Assembly (NCBI RefSeq): GCF_035222485.1
Contig: NC_085924.1
Span: 2,976,001 to 3,040,000, forward strand
DNA: 64,000 nt
Direction of reading: 5' to 3'
From: Podospora pseudoanserina
Taxonomy: Eukaryota > Ascomycota > Sordariomycetes > Sordariales > Podosporaceae
Made by a program: the position numbers and the translations under genes. This document shows positions 11,803-21,836 of the stretch, piece by piece. The notes below the pieces were generated by a model. It was not told the origin of the DNA. It ran no database searches and saw only the letters and a list, made by a program, of their open reading frames with translations. Numbering within the stretch: position 1 is the first letter of the stretch; each line of letters opens with the position of its first letter.

Positions 11803-12504
11803 CTACAAGCCGCCCATCACACCCGCAACAGCAACCCCCACAGCCGCCACACCCATCACATAACCAGTCTCCCTTGCTGCTCTAGCGGTGCTGGTGCTCG
11901 TCGTGCTAGTGGTACTAGCCCCCCTTTCCCTATCGTCATCAGTCTCCTCCCCATCATCCCCCTCATCACCACCCGCACTCCCAGCCGGAGCAGCCCCCAA
12001 AACCTCCACCAAACCACCCGGACTCAGCTCGCCATTCAGCACCCTCTGCGCAGTAACACAACCCCCCACATCAGTAGCCGCATGCGCAAGCATAATCGCT
12101 ACCGTGTCCACTTCGTCAAACACAGTCGCACATTCAACCGCGAAGTTTGTCACGTCAACTTTGTGCTTCGAGATCCAGGAACTGTGCGCCGCGTTCCAGC
12201 TGCTGATGACTGTGCCGGCTGCGGTGCGGGACCAGTTTTGCGCCCAGGAGCACTGCGCGCTGAGGTCGGTAATGGTGGATTGGCCGGTGGAGAAGTCGTC
12301 TAGCATGCTTGGGATGAGGTCGGGGTGTTGGGTGGGCCGGTCACGGTTGAGGGATGAGTAGCTTTGCTCGCAAGGGGATGTGGTAGTGCGGGTTGGTGTT
12401 GGCGAGGCTGTTGCGGTGGCTGCTTCTTGTCTGGGTTGGGCCTGGGGGAGGTTGGGGGACACCGTGGCGAGGGTGAGGAAGGGGAGGGTTGTGGCGAGCC
12501 TCAT
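11803..12504 (-). CDS. small secreted protein, SxW-x14-C family, probable GPI anchor (copy 2)
   Basis: A single exon of 233 residues starts with a signal peptide (MRLATTLPFLTLATVSPNLPQA). A Ser/Thr/Pro-rich linker precedes a globular part with CEQSYSSLN, CSWAQNW, then SSW-x14-C (residues SSWISKHKVDVTNFAVEC) and a further Cys 23 residues later. An acidic stretch (GDDGEETDDDRERG), a Ser/Thr stalk and a hydrophobic C-terminus (ETGYVMGVAAVGVAVAGVMGG) follow, as in GPI-anchored proteins. The gene just upstream (12755-13486) has the same layout, the same W-Cys spacing and the same ARET-hydrophobic end, so the two are tandem paralogues. No known function. Confidence 0.75.
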   Translation of the reverse strand: MRLATTLPFLTLATVSPNLPQAQPRQEAATATASPTPTRTTTSPCEQSYSSLNRDRPTQHPDLIPSMLDDFSTGQSTITDLSAQCSWAQNWSRTAAGTVISSWNAAHSSWISKHKVDVTNFAVECATVFDEVDTVAIMLAHAATDVGGCVTAQRVLNGELSPGGLVEVLGAAPAGSAGGDEGDDGEETDDDRERGASTTSTTSTSTARAARETGYVMGVAAVGVAVAGVMGGL

Positions 12505-12754
12505 CTTAGGTGGTGTTCAAACTGGAAAGTTTCAATTGAAAAGAATATGGGTGATAGCCGGTGAGGTAGCAGCGTGGTTCATGCTCGCGGTTTTAAGGGA
12601 ATTTGTCGAAATAGGTGGGTCGTGGCGGTAGGATCACCATCCATGTGGTTGTGAGTAATGGATTCAACGAGGGGTCCCGCATCGCGCCACGATCAGCGTT
12701 GAATACAACCATCGAGACCGAGGCTGCCATTTGTTTTACCCGCGCTTGGCGTCC

Positions 12755-13486
12755 TTACACCATAGCAGCACCAGCCCACGCCGCCGCACCAACAACTCCC
12801 AGCACAGGCACCATATATGCCGTTTCGCGAGCTCCAGCAGCAGTCGAGCTTCTCGAAGTTGTAGTCACTGGCGTGCTCACACGCTCCCAGTCACCCGTCC
12901 AAACAATCCCGCCATCGTCGGTCGGAGTAGCAGGAACAAACGTGCCGAACAACAACTCCATGTTTGTCAGGCATTCTTCCAGGCCCGTGGCAAACTCTTG
13001 AAGATAATCCACCACTGTTTTGGTACCCAGGACCTCCAGACAGCGTTCGGAGAACTCGCTCAGTTGCGGCTTGGCCTGTGCGATCCACGACGACCTTGCT
13101 TCTCGATAGGTTGAAAACACGGTGCTGAGCTCGGACGGGAGCATTGTCAATTCTCGAGTTGGGGTACCAAGGTACAGCGAACACACCGATGTGTGATCAA
13201 GTACTCCCCGCGAGTCCCTCGGTGTCCTCATAGACAAGGCCTCATTCGCACCTTCACTCGCCGCACTTTCGCCGTACTTCCGGAGGACAGGTGGTTCCGT
13301 CGGGTAGCTGCGAAGAATTGAGCTGCTTGTGAAGAGACAGTTCTCCACAGCCTCGAAGTTTTCCGTGGGTGTTGGCGTCGGAATTGCTTTGGTTTGACGA
13401 GGGAGGATGGCGTGCCAACTGGCATGTGCTGGGGTTGTGAACACGCCCCACAGAACGGGGAGAGATGAATATGTTGACAGGCGCAT
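12755..13486 (-). CDS. small secreted protein, SxW-x14-C family, probable GPI anchor (copy 3)
   Basis: A single exon of 243 residues. The start at 13486 (MRLSTYSSLPVLWG) was preferred over one six codons upstream because it matches the paralogue's MRLATTLPF. Signal peptide, Pro/Thr linker, CLFTSSSILRSY and CSLYLGTPTREL precede the family motif SSW-x14-C (SSWIAQAKPQLSEFSERC), with another Cys 22 residues later. A Ser/Thr stalk leads to GARETAYMVPVLGVVGAAAWA, a GPI-type tail. It is a tandem paralogue of 11803-12504. Sequence identity looks low outside the motif, so the duplication seems old or the proteins evolve fast. Function unknown; surface or effector-like roles are only a guess. Confidence 0.75.
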   Translation of the reverse strand: MRLSTYSSLPVLWGVFTTPAHASWHAILPRQTKAIPTPTPTENFEAVENCLFTSSSILRSYPTEPPVLRKYGESAASEGANEALSMRTPRDSRGVLDHTSVCSLYLGTPTRELTMLPSELSTVFSTYREARSSWIAQAKPQLSEFSERCLEVLGTKTVVDYLQEFATGLEECLTNMELLFGTFVPATPTDDGGIVWTGDWERVSTPVTTTSRSSTAAGARETAYMVPVLGVVGAAAWAGAAMV

Positions 13487-13989
13487 TATGAGTCGGTTGT
13501 TCAATCAAACTTTCAGCGGGTTATTCAAGGTCGACAGGAGAGAGAATGAGGCATTCCAGACGCGTCTTCTCTACGGGGACGACGTCCGTTATATTTGTCT
13601 GTTGCGTTAGGTTGTATCGGCAGAAGGCCCGCGCATAACACGCTCAATAGCACCTCTTGGCAAGGCTTTCACAGGGCAATTTCCGAGGTCACAGTCCCTG
13701 ACCAGAACGGCCATATCCCGTGTTATCCCCGTATTATCCCCGTCCTCGAACGTGAATGAGGTTCACCTGGCATATTTTAAGGTCACAAGCTTTTGACATG
13801 CTGGAATTGGCTGGCATTTATGAGGTAACATAAGGCGTAAGGATGGAGGTCAACAGGAGCCCCCTGAGCAAACATGTTGAATGTTCGACTCGTACCTGTC
13901 GCTATATACTTCAAATCTCTGTCACCCTTCTCCTGTTTAGACTCTGAAAAATCATTCTCTTCCTTCGCGACGCAAGACAACGCCACCCC
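13487..13989. other. intergenic, no gene seen
   Basis: Upstream of the 12755-13486 gene and downstream of the gene at 13990-14403. A short duplicated phrase (GTTATCCCCGT / ATTATCCCCGT) lies near 13720-13742. Nothing else recognised. Confidence 0.55.
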
Positions 13990-14403
13990 TCAGTTACAAA
14001 AAGTCTTGAGACTATGAAAAGTCCGCACGTCGTAGCAGGTCCCGGGGTACACCTGCATCTCGGTACCACTGCAATCCGTGCCTCCATAGATGAAAGCTAG
14101 GTACGAACCTACCATTAGCAGTATTTTTATAGATATGAACAACAAGAGGTACTCACTGCGACAAGTATCAGCAATGCTTCTGACAGTGAGCGACTGCCCA
14201 GGAAGCGAGAAACAGCCTTGGTCGGAGTTGGTCCAGCTGCTCTTTCCATCGGTGTTGCACGTCCGGGTGTCGGACCAGGTATCGAAGACCACGGCTGGGT
14301 CTACGAGCTTTGATCGAGCACGAATGCTGGAGTCTGTGTTGATCACTGCGCCCAGGATGGGGCTTGAGAGGAAGAAGAGAGCGGCGAGGTTGATGGCGAT
14401 CAT
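13990..14403 (-). CDS. small secreted cysteine-rich protein
   Basis: Proposed exons on the minus strand are 14403-14157 and 14096-13990, giving about 117 residues. The 60-nt intron has a GTGAGT donor and a CTAAT branch site, and splicing joins DTCR to TFIYGGTDCSG. A signal peptide (MIAINLAALFFLSSPILGAV) leads a compact mature protein of about 98 residues with six Cys: TRTCNTDG, QGCFSLPG, DTC, TDCSG, GTCYD and TFC. Reading through the intron would insert a hydrophobic run and gain no Cys, so the spliced form is preferred. Size, Cys content and secretion signal fit the broad class of fungal small secreted proteins; no specific family recognised. Confidence 0.75.
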   Translation of the reverse strand: MIAINLAALFFLSSPILGAVINTDSSIRARSKLVDPAVVFDTWSDTRTCNTDGKSSWTNSDQGCFSLPGQSLTVRSIADTCRSEYLLLFISIKILLMVGSYLAFIYGGTDCSGTEMQVYPGTCYDVRTFHSLKTFCN

Positions 14404-15068
14404 TGTGACTGTGCAAAAAGGCTCGGGATATAAGTGGTTTGCTGTGATTGTTGAAGGGGAAGATGATGCGGTTATGGGCTGAATCTCCAGGTGGAGGGAA
14501 GGGGGTTTTATCCTTTGATATCTAAGTGCTCGAAACTGTGTTCTAGCTGTTTGTTAGATTCGAGTAAGGTACTCTAAGACATCGTCATCTGGCTACACAT
14601 GTCACAAACACTCGGGTTTGAACACCACCTCACCACGAACTCAGATTCTTGATGCTTATATCGATATCAACTAGGTGTGACGAGCGCTACGCGGTACTCA
14701 CCTCCTGTTTTGTGCCATCATATTGGACTGAGTCACTGAGACATCAGGTTATGCAATTCAAAAGGAAAGAAATAAGACAGAAGCAAAAGTCAAGGGTCTT
14801 GTGGCACCTTCTCACTGCTGGCTTGGATACACAAACTAACTGGGAATATTGTTGTGAACATGAAACCGACATTTATCTCCGCCCGAGCGGTGGACATATT
14901 CTGAGATTGAATATCAAAAGAAAACGCAAAAGATCGTAAACTACATTCGCACGCTAAATGACTGAAAAAGACACAAACTACTACCTTTTTGTAGTATAAA
15001 ATTCTTCAAATGTACCAACATCCCCCGTTCCTTGCCCAGAACACGCCACAATAACCCGCAGAAAACCC
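14404..15068. other. intergenic, relatively AT-rich
   Basis: Upstream of the small Cys-rich protein and downstream of the AA9 gene. A 96-codon open frame on the plus strand at 14649-14939 has no recognisable domain and is treated as chance. Nothing else seen. Confidence 0.5.
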
Positions 15069-15794
15069 TCACCCCTGAAACACCGGCGGCCCAGGCGGCG
15101 TGTACTTGTCAAACGGCACATAAATGTTAAAAAACAACCCCGGATCATCATACGTATACCCCCTATTAAAGTCAAAATCCTGGTCCGGCACCGCCTCCCC
15201 CCCGCCCGTAACCTCGACCTGAACACAGCTAGGGTAGCTCTCTGGCCCCCTCGTGTTGTCAACCTTGAAGTTGATATCCGCCATATGCAGCGCCAGCAGC
15301 TCCTGCCGAATGAGATACTTCCCCGCCGCCAAACTAGCAGGCAGCTTGAAGTCCGCGCGCCCCTTGTTGGCAATCATCTTGATGGTGGCCCACTCGCCAT
15401 TCTCAAAGCCCTCCTCCGCAATCTTTGACCAGATGGGCTGAGCACCGTTGCCTTCGGTGAAGGGGGCGATGTAAGTGATGATGGCGCCCTTGTGGGAAGG
15501 GTCGAGGATGTCGGTTGGGTCTTCCGGGCGGAAGTGGAACCAGCGGAAGGAGAGGGTGGCTCCTGCTGGGGCGGAGACGAAGTCCGGTGCTGGGGTGCCG
15601 CCGTTGGTGTTGCAGACGATGTCGGGGGATTGGAGATCGCGGACGGGGTCGTTGGTTTTGGGGGAGCGGATGTACTTGTTGCGGCCGTCGCCTTGGTCTT
15701 GGCCGTTGACGAAAACGCCGAACATGGTTGCGTGGGCGGAGATTAGGGGGGTGAATGCCAGTAAGGCGGCGAGTGTTGAGGTGCTGAAAAGCAT
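15069..15794 (-). CDS. AA9 lytic polysaccharide monooxygenase (GH61)
   Basis: Single exon, 241 residues. The start at 15794 (MLFSTSTLAALLAFTPLISA) is chosen over an upstream in-frame Met because it gives a clean signal peptide ending just before His, the N-terminal copper ligand of mature AA9 enzymes (HATMFGVFVNG). The second His lies in DPSHKGAIITYIAP. The conserved YLIRQELLALH stretch and the axial-Tyr region (LFFNIYVPFDKYTPPGPPVF) are present. Cys in DIVCNTNG and YPSCVQVEV likely form the usual disulfide. It has no carbohydrate-binding module. AA9 enzymes are secreted, copper-dependent and cleave cellulose or related glucans oxidatively. Coding strand is C-rich in the middle and G-rich toward the stop. 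Confidence 0.95.
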   Translation of the reverse strand: MLFSTSTLAALLAFTPLISAHATMFGVFVNGQDQGDGRNKYIRSPKTNDPVRDLQSPDIVCNTNGGTPAPDFVSAPAGATLSFRWFHFRPEDPTDILDPSHKGAIITYIAPFTEGNGAQPIWSKIAEEGFENGEWATIKMIANKGRADFKLPASLAAGKYLIRQELLALHMADINFKVDNTRGPESYPSCVQVEVTGGGEAVPDQDFDFNRGYTYDDPGLFFNIYVPFDKYTPPGPPVFQG

Positions 15795-17066
15795 TTTTGG
15801 GCAGAATTGCTGTGATGTTGAAAAGGAACGGCTGGCGCAAGCGCTTTGACTAGAAAAGGAATGACTGTTTGTATCGCCACAACAAACGGATCTGACGAGT
15901 TGGGATGAATGAATGCTGGGATAATAATCGTGCGCGCACAAGAGAACCTTCTTATATCTCCAGGATTCAATCATGGACTGTCAGTCGGTAAAGAATCCAT
16001 GGTGACCTATAGGTCAATACGGCCAGGACATCAAGGCCTCGGGAGCACAATGAGGTCAGCAATGCGGCGAACTGCTAAGAAAACATTCGTCCAGTGCTTG
16101 GGTGGGTCAAATATGGTCCTTGTAGAAGGCAAGGATGCAAGGTGTCTAGCAGCATCATTGGTTAACTTTCTTATCTTTTAGGAAAAGACCATTATTTGGC
16201 ACCCATCTGGCCTGTCTGTGTTTCAGGGGATAGTTCAGACGAGGTCACGCTTTGTGGGGATATCGCCGGTGTCCCGGCAAGCTGGGCGGGATGCTGGGCC
16301 GCTCGCTGTGCCGTTGGCTTTGAGATGTGTTGAATAAGGCCCTATGAAACATGGCCAAGGTGCTCGCTGGTAATGGTGTGCTGCAAGGGGTGAAGGTTCA
16401 AAAAGGCGCAGCTATGGCCAGATTCCCGACCAACAACCTTGATGGAAGTCAGAACTTAGATGCGCCAATCTTCCCAACGGCTAAATCAATGAGACTAGGG
16501 TCTTTTTGAACTTTGATAACGTCGTGTTGCAAGTTTTCAATTTCTGTGTCAATCTGAAATAGTCGCTGAATGAATTGATAGGGTTGAATGAGAGCGAGAA
16601 AGCGATGTTTGACTAAACTTGCCCTTGACCATACACGCGATACTTTAGGAACAGTTTTTGAACAGTTAGGAACGCAAACGGTTCGAGGCTTGCAATCGGC
16701 CTCCTTATCAATGGATATTCGGACTCGATCATTTGGACAATCGTCAACTGTTTGTTCCCACTCAGGGGCCCCCTTTTCTTGGACGTACTCCGCCATGAGC
16801 ACCATGCGGCCCGGCTTCCCGCATCAGTGTGGAGAAATAACAAACACCAAAGCGGCAACTCCGCCACAGTCGGCGCACCTCGGCCCCGCCATCCAATAGC
16901 CACGTTTTAGAACCCGAACTAATACCGCCCAAACACAACCCCGCGTTTATTCAAGCCACCATATGAGAGCATAAAACGGTGAATACATTCACACTTATAA
17001 CTTAAAATCAGTTGGAAGATCTCACTATTCTTTTCTCACCAAGTCTATCTCCAACCCACCATAATA
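15795..17066. other. intergenic region of 1.27 kb with one doubtful small ORF
   Basis: It should contain the AA9 promoter (a TATA-like AGATATAA on the minus strand near 15952-15959, about 160 bases before the ATG) and the promoter of the acetyltransferase gene at 17067. The only protein-like frame is 16449-16805, listed separately. Confidence 0.5.
16449..16805 (-). CDS. hypothetical small protein, doubtful
   Basis: A 118-codon open frame whose composition looks more protein-like than its neighbours: charged N-terminal half with Cys at DDCPND and DCKPRTVCVPNC, then an amphipathic, possibly helical C-terminal half (QRLFQIDTEIENLQHDVIKV). No signal peptide, domain or family recognised, and no flanking exon could be joined convincingly. 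It could be a relic exon or chance. Confidence 0.3.
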   Translation of the reverse strand: MVLMAEYVQEKGAPEWEQTVDDCPNDRVRISIDKEADCKPRTVCVPNCSKTVPKVSRVWSRASLVKHRFLALIQPYQFIQRLFQIDTEIENLQHDVIKVQKDPSLIDLAVGKIGASKF

Positions 17067-17831
17067 ATGTCCACCCCCGTCCCCCCAGGCCACCCCGACT
17101 TCGACCCCGCCGAAAACAAACGGCGCATGGAAGCCGGCGAGCTCTACTACGCCTTCCACCCCGACATCTCCAGCGCCCGCAGAAAATGCATCGCCGCCTG
17201 CAACGACTTCAACGCCGTAGGCTCCCGCGCTGACTTCACCCGGCGGCAAATGGTTGAGCTGTGGAAAAAGTAGCCCTCCCCCACTCCCCTTTCTCACCCT
17301 GATACTGGCTCACCCTATAGAATCATCTGTGACGACACCCCCAACCCCCCCGTCCTCGCAGACCCCAAACAGGACGAAGCCCAATTCACCCTCGCCTACC
17401 CCTACATTGACGGCCCCATCAAGGTCGACATGGGGTTCAACCTCAAGTTTGGCGAGCAAGTTTACATCAACTACAACTCCACTTGGCTGGATACTTGTAC
17501 TATCACCGTTGGGTCGAGGACGCTGATTGGACCGAATTGCTCGTTTTATACCGCCACTCACCCGCTTGATCCGTTTCAGAGGAATGGGCTCAAGGGGCCG
17601 GAGGCGGGGAAGCCGATTGTGATTGGGGAGGATTGCTGGTTTGGGGGGAGTGTGACTGTTTTAGGGGGTGTGACTATTGGGAGGGGGGTTACTGTTGGGG
17701 CGGGGAGTGTGGTGACCAAGGATGTGCCTGATTTTGTTGTTGTGGTTGGTAACCCGGCGAGGATTGTGAGGAGGTTGGATGAGGCGAAGGAAAGGTGGGA
17801 GAGGGGCGAAAGGATTGGGGAGAGTGCGTAA
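17067..17831 (+). CDS. maltose/galactoside O-acetyltransferase family (left-handed beta-helix)
   Basis: Proposed exons are 17067-17269 and 17321-17831 (51-nt intron), giving about 237 residues. The N-terminal part (ENKRRMEAGELYYAFHPD) matches the helical cap of maltose acetyltransferases. The C-terminal part has hexapeptide-repeat character: GEQVYINYNSTWLD, GSRTLIGPNCSFYTATHPLD with the catalytic His, IGEDCWFGGSVTVLGGVTIGRG, VTVGAGSVVTKDVP and GNPARIVRR. The reaction is acetyl transfer from acetyl-CoA to a sugar hydroxyl; the substrate is not predictable. Cytosolic. It converges with the ADP-ribosylglycohydrolase gene 112 bases away. The first half is very C-rich and the second very G-rich on the coding strand. 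Confidence 0.93.
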
Positions 17832-17943
17832 GGTGGTGATGGTTGATTGGAAAGCGAAGTTGGAGTATAGCGTTGGAGTTGGAAGCTGCATGTGGATAGA
17901 CCTTAGGTAGAGGTATGTTTTGGTTTGGACATGATTGTTACGA

Positions 17944-19284
17944 TCACGGCTTTTTTGGTTTCTTCCAGGGGACAGACCAAGCCGACTTTGACTTGGGCTC
18001 CGTAGTTTTGGTCTCGTCAGTCTTCTTTGCTTCCTCCATTTTCCTCACTACTTCCTGCTGGAACACCATCCACTTCGCTTCCATATCCTGCTGGCTGATC
18101 TCCGGCTTTCCCCCGAGAGGTGCAGTATCAGCATCTTCCTGACCGTTGTACTGACCATCCTTCACGTTAAGAACCTGACACAGGGATTCCGCCTTGCCAA
18201 CCAGCCATTTTCCATGTACCATGCCGTTTCTCCAGTGATCTGGCAATGCAGCAAAGCCCAGATAGGCTCCAAGCAACGCTCCGGCAAAGCAGGCATTTGT
18301 GTCGGCATCTCCACCCTTCATAACCAGCTCCGTGATCAGCTCCTCAAAAAGCCTTGATCGGTCGAGCACCCCACGGTTTCTGTCCATGGCCATCCTAAGC
18401 AACACCACCCCCGCCCCCAACGTCTTATAGACAAACCCAATCGAAGCCCCATCATCCAACCTCAACCCTTCCAGCCCATCTTTTCCATCACAAACCCTCC
18501 ACAACTCCTCCCAATCCACCCCCGGATCCTCTTCCCGCCTCCCTGTTACACTCTCATACCACCTCCTCCCCCTCTCAATCACCCCGTCAATATCCTCTCC
18601 CCTCGTCACCTCGCCCCTCACCAACTCCCTGACCAACCCACTCCCCACAACGCAAGCAACCACACACCTAGGGTCAACATGCGTCGCCCTCGAAATCTCC
18701 GCCCCCAACTCAAAACACTTGGTTTCCTCCTCCCAAACCGTCATCAACCCCAACACATGCGTCCTCATCAAACTCCCATTCGGCGCAGCAAATCTGTTGG
18801 TCCCCCTCCAGTACCCCCTCGCGATTCCTTCCGGCTCTTCCGCAAACCCCTTACTCGCCAACACAGTCCCAAGCAACCTCCCCAATCCGAGCGGCATCGT
18901 CCCCAACGGCTTGAACCCCTGAGAAGCCCATATTCTCAAGCGGGAGGCGAAATCACTCTGCGTGGGGAAGACGTGGCTTGATGGTGTGGACTGATGTAAA
19001 AAAGAGAGGAGGAGGAGGAGGGAGTGGTCGGTGTCGTCTGTCCAGTGGCCTGGGGTGAAAGGGGCGCGGTGGCGGTCGAGGTGGAAGGGGGTGGGGCCGG
19101 GGTGGAGGGTGAAGGTGCGGGAGGGGTAGAATGTTGCTGCTTGGGTCGAGGAGAGGAACTCGGTGTAGAGGCCTATTGTATCGCCCAGGGCTGAACCGAT
19201 GAGGGAGCCGGTGATGCGGTCTTGGAGGGTGAAGTTGAGGAGGGTGGTGATGGCTTCTTGGGGGAGGGAGGGGATGGGTGACAT
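17944..19284 (-). CDS. ADP-ribosylglycohydrolase family protein
   Basis: Single exon, 446 residues. Diagnostic motifs are GSLIGSALGDTIGLYTEF near the start, GHWTDDTDHSLLLL for metal binding, RFAAPNGSLMRTHVLG, and MKGGDADTNACFAGALLGA holding the second metal-binding Asp pair. This is the all-helical, Mg-dependent fold that removes ADP-ribose from proteins or small molecules (DraG/ARH type). The family is clear, the substrate is not. The C-terminal 70 residues are a Lys/Glu-rich tail (VVRKMEEAKKTDETKTTE) unlike the enzyme core. No signal peptide, so probably intracellular. Coding strand switches from C-rich (5') to G-rich at about 18950. Confidence 0.93.
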   Translation of the reverse strand: MSPIPSLPQEAITTLLNFTLQDRITGSLIGSALGDTIGLYTEFLSSTQAATFYPSRTFTLHPGPTPFHLDRHRAPFTPGHWTDDTDHSLLLLLSFLHQSTPSSHVFPTQSDFASRLRIWASQGFKPLGTMPLGLGRLLGTVLASKGFAEEPEGIARGYWRGTNRFAAPNGSLMRTHVLGLMTVWEEETKCFELGAEISRATHVDPRCVVACVVGSGLVRELVRGEVTRGEDIDGVIERGRRWYESVTGRREEDPGVDWEELWRVCDGKDGLEGLRLDDGASIGFVYKTLGAGVVLLRMAMDRNRGVLDRSRLFEELITELVMKGGDADTNACFAGALLGAYLGFAALPDHWRNGMVHGKWLVGKAESLCQVLNVKDGQYNGQEDADTAPLGGKPEISQQDMEAKWMVFQQEVVRKMEEAKKTDETKTTEPKSKSAWSVPWKKPKKP

Positions 19285-19540
19285 TTTTGGGGTGCGGATC
19301 GAGGTTCCAGGTAATTGTTGGGTGTGATGGTTCGGTTATTGATGAGATAGAGAGTGTGTGGTTGAAGTGAAAATGCAAGTCGGGTTTTGAGGGCTGTCAG
19401 CCTTCGGGGCTGAGTTCTGGCGCTAGCGCTCTAGGCCATAGGAGGTTAGCGGTGGCAGTTGTGTAACACCCCGGCATGCTACCGAAGTCGTATCCTCCTC
19501 AGTCTTCAACATCCCAGGATTTTCAGGGTCACGGATCCTT

Positions 19541-21739
19541 TCAAGGAGCTGGCCGCTTATCCACGAGTGAAGATATGCCTCTCCCACGAGGCCCCATGGT
19601 GGATGGATTTCCATCCCCATCAAGACCCGCAGGTCTGATCACATGCAGCACTCCCAATCCAAGAAACATGGCAACTGTATCACCTGGCTCTGCATTGCCT
19701 GGACACAAGCCGAATTGTATGCAATCTTCTCCCTCTGTATACCACTGTGTCTGGCAAGTGAAAAATCTTCGGCCGTGGGAAACCGCAGCAATCCTTTCAT
19801 TGACGTTCTTGTTTAGAGGGTGATTCCAGCGCCGGCAGATATTTGGGAGAGAAGCTTCAGGTTCAACTTGATCGGTCCCGACAGGTCGGTCAACAAGGTA
19901 GTTAAAACCTTGGCTGGATACAGACACCATCATCGTTTTAAAGAAGCCACTGTGCAGGAATTCTTTCTCCTGGATGTGCTCCCCAAAAAAATGTGCGAAC
20001 AGAGCTGCTGCTTGTTCCCCGGCAATCTGCCCAGCTATCTGGAGTTCGATCAGTGTCTGTGTGAACTCCTCAAGGGCATCTACCCCTATCATTTCTGCCC
20101 ACTTTTTCCGTGACGCTAATTTATGTGCAGTCGGGTTGACCCGATCAGGCGCGTTGGCGTCGAGCATATCCCCAGTGCCTGTAATAATACCACATATCAA
20201 ACCTTGGATAGCAAGCTGTTTGGTATCCTTGATCATCCTGGTCACTGCATGGGTTTCACCACCTGCTCTGAAGACAGCGTGTGGCTCCTCTTCAAAGTAG
20301 TCCAATGGCTCCCTTGGGTTCTGGCCAATAGTCGGAGGTGGAGATCCGCGATGATCCCAGAGCGGCATCCATGACGGGAAGCCCTCGGGCTTTTCGATGC
20401 CGCAGCAATCACGGAGGAATCGGAGACTCTTTTTGCAAGTCAGTTCAACGTCAAGAAGGTCCCATATGACATCAAAAACACTGAAAGTTGTATCGTAATG
20501 AGCCGTGGACAGGGGATCAAGCACGTGTTCGATTTGGGCCAAGCCTAGGATTGCGTAGACCTTGTCGCGAGGATCGGAGGCGCCAAAGCCGCGGAAGCAG
20601 CTGAACAATTCGTACATGGTCCAGCGGTCGCTGGATGATCTTAGTATCTGTTGTGAATGAGTAGGTGTGTATGCTTGTTCCGGAGGGAGGTATTTTGGCA
20701 TCCTGTTTTTAATGACAGCATTTGGGCGTCTTGCATCTGTCGTCATAATCCGAAAGGGAGAGCGTCGTCAGTTGCGAGGCACTGTCCACATTTTTCAGGC
20801 CCCAACATTGGATTGCTCTCGGGGCTTTTGCCGGGTTATTCCGCCCCACGTCTCGAATTCTCGCGCAGGGTATTTCTTCTTCACGGCCTTCTGGAGCGAT
20901 TGCAAGCATTGACCCATGAGCAACTTCAGCAAGCGTTATGATGTAAACAGGCCCACGACATGAATCTTCTTGGCGGCAGCGATCAGGCGTTGCCAATGAT
21001 AAATCCGAAGACCAAGACCCTGTAAGTCATGAGAGTCCAGGGTGTCTAGTTTAGCAAGATCTCTCAGCGCGTCGGTAGCATGATGCAGAGTAAAGACGGC
21101 GCAATAGCAGATGTCCATCCATTCTATTCCGTGACAGCCGCACCGCCCCATCACGACTTCCTGGACAGTCCAAATACGAGAAAACCAAGGCCACTCAAAG
21201 ATCGAGAGAAGGTCAAACCAGGGGCTGGTGAAAAAACCAGAAGGGGCCGTGGAGAGTAGCCACAGGAAGGTTTCCTGCTCAAGCTTGGCCGTGGCTTTCA
21301 CCAAGCCCCGAGGCCAATCACCTGTGCATCCGGTCCGGACCCTCAACTGTTGCAAAAAGGCCACTCCTCACTCATCTTGGGGACCATTGTCCTCCCAGAT
21401 CCATGCTATGACATCTGTGGCTGACCGATAGATGTGTCTCATGATGTCGACCTGGGACTCCCTCTCTTGGATATCATCTTGGTTGATGCAAATCGCATCG
21501 ATCCATAACCTCTTGGGCCTGCCAGGGAGCCGGATGTAAAGCAGGGCGGTAAAAAAGTTTTAGCGGACGTCAAACGATGTTTCATTGAGCCGAATGACTT
21601 TTGTTGGTTCAGCTTCGCCCCAACCGTACGAAAGGCAGGTGTAATCGCCGGCTTGGTCGAGTGACGTGGCGTGGATTTGCAGCTTCAGAGGGTCAGTTCG
21701 ATCGGGTGATGGTTCGAGATCTAGCAGTCGAATTTTCCG
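19541..21739 (-). pseudogene. broken HET-domain (heterokaryon incompatibility) gene
   Basis: Read on the minus strand, the region carries all blocks of a HET protein: RLLDLEPSP, DYTCLSYGWGEAEPTKVIRLN, LWIDAICINQDDIQERE, VDIMRHIYRSATDVIAWIWEDN and WFSRIWTVQEVVMGRCGC, then after a degraded middle DPRDKVYAILGLAQ and FTCQTQWYTEGEDCIQFGLCPG. At least two in-frame stops interrupt the HET core, and the middle (about 20750-20935) changes frame. The long open stretch 19541-20746 alone would lack the HET domain. An intact but only distantly similar HET gene lies at 33321-35078. HET genes act in non-self recognition between hyphae, and inactive copies are common. Repeat-induced point mutation is a possible cause, untested. 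Confidence 0.75.
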
Positions 21740-21836
21740 TCATTCAACGCTTAATGCGCTGTAAACAAATGCCATTTTATATATTGTTAAGGTATATACC
21801 CCTGTTTATTTACTGCTTCTCACGCTGTTTTATCAC

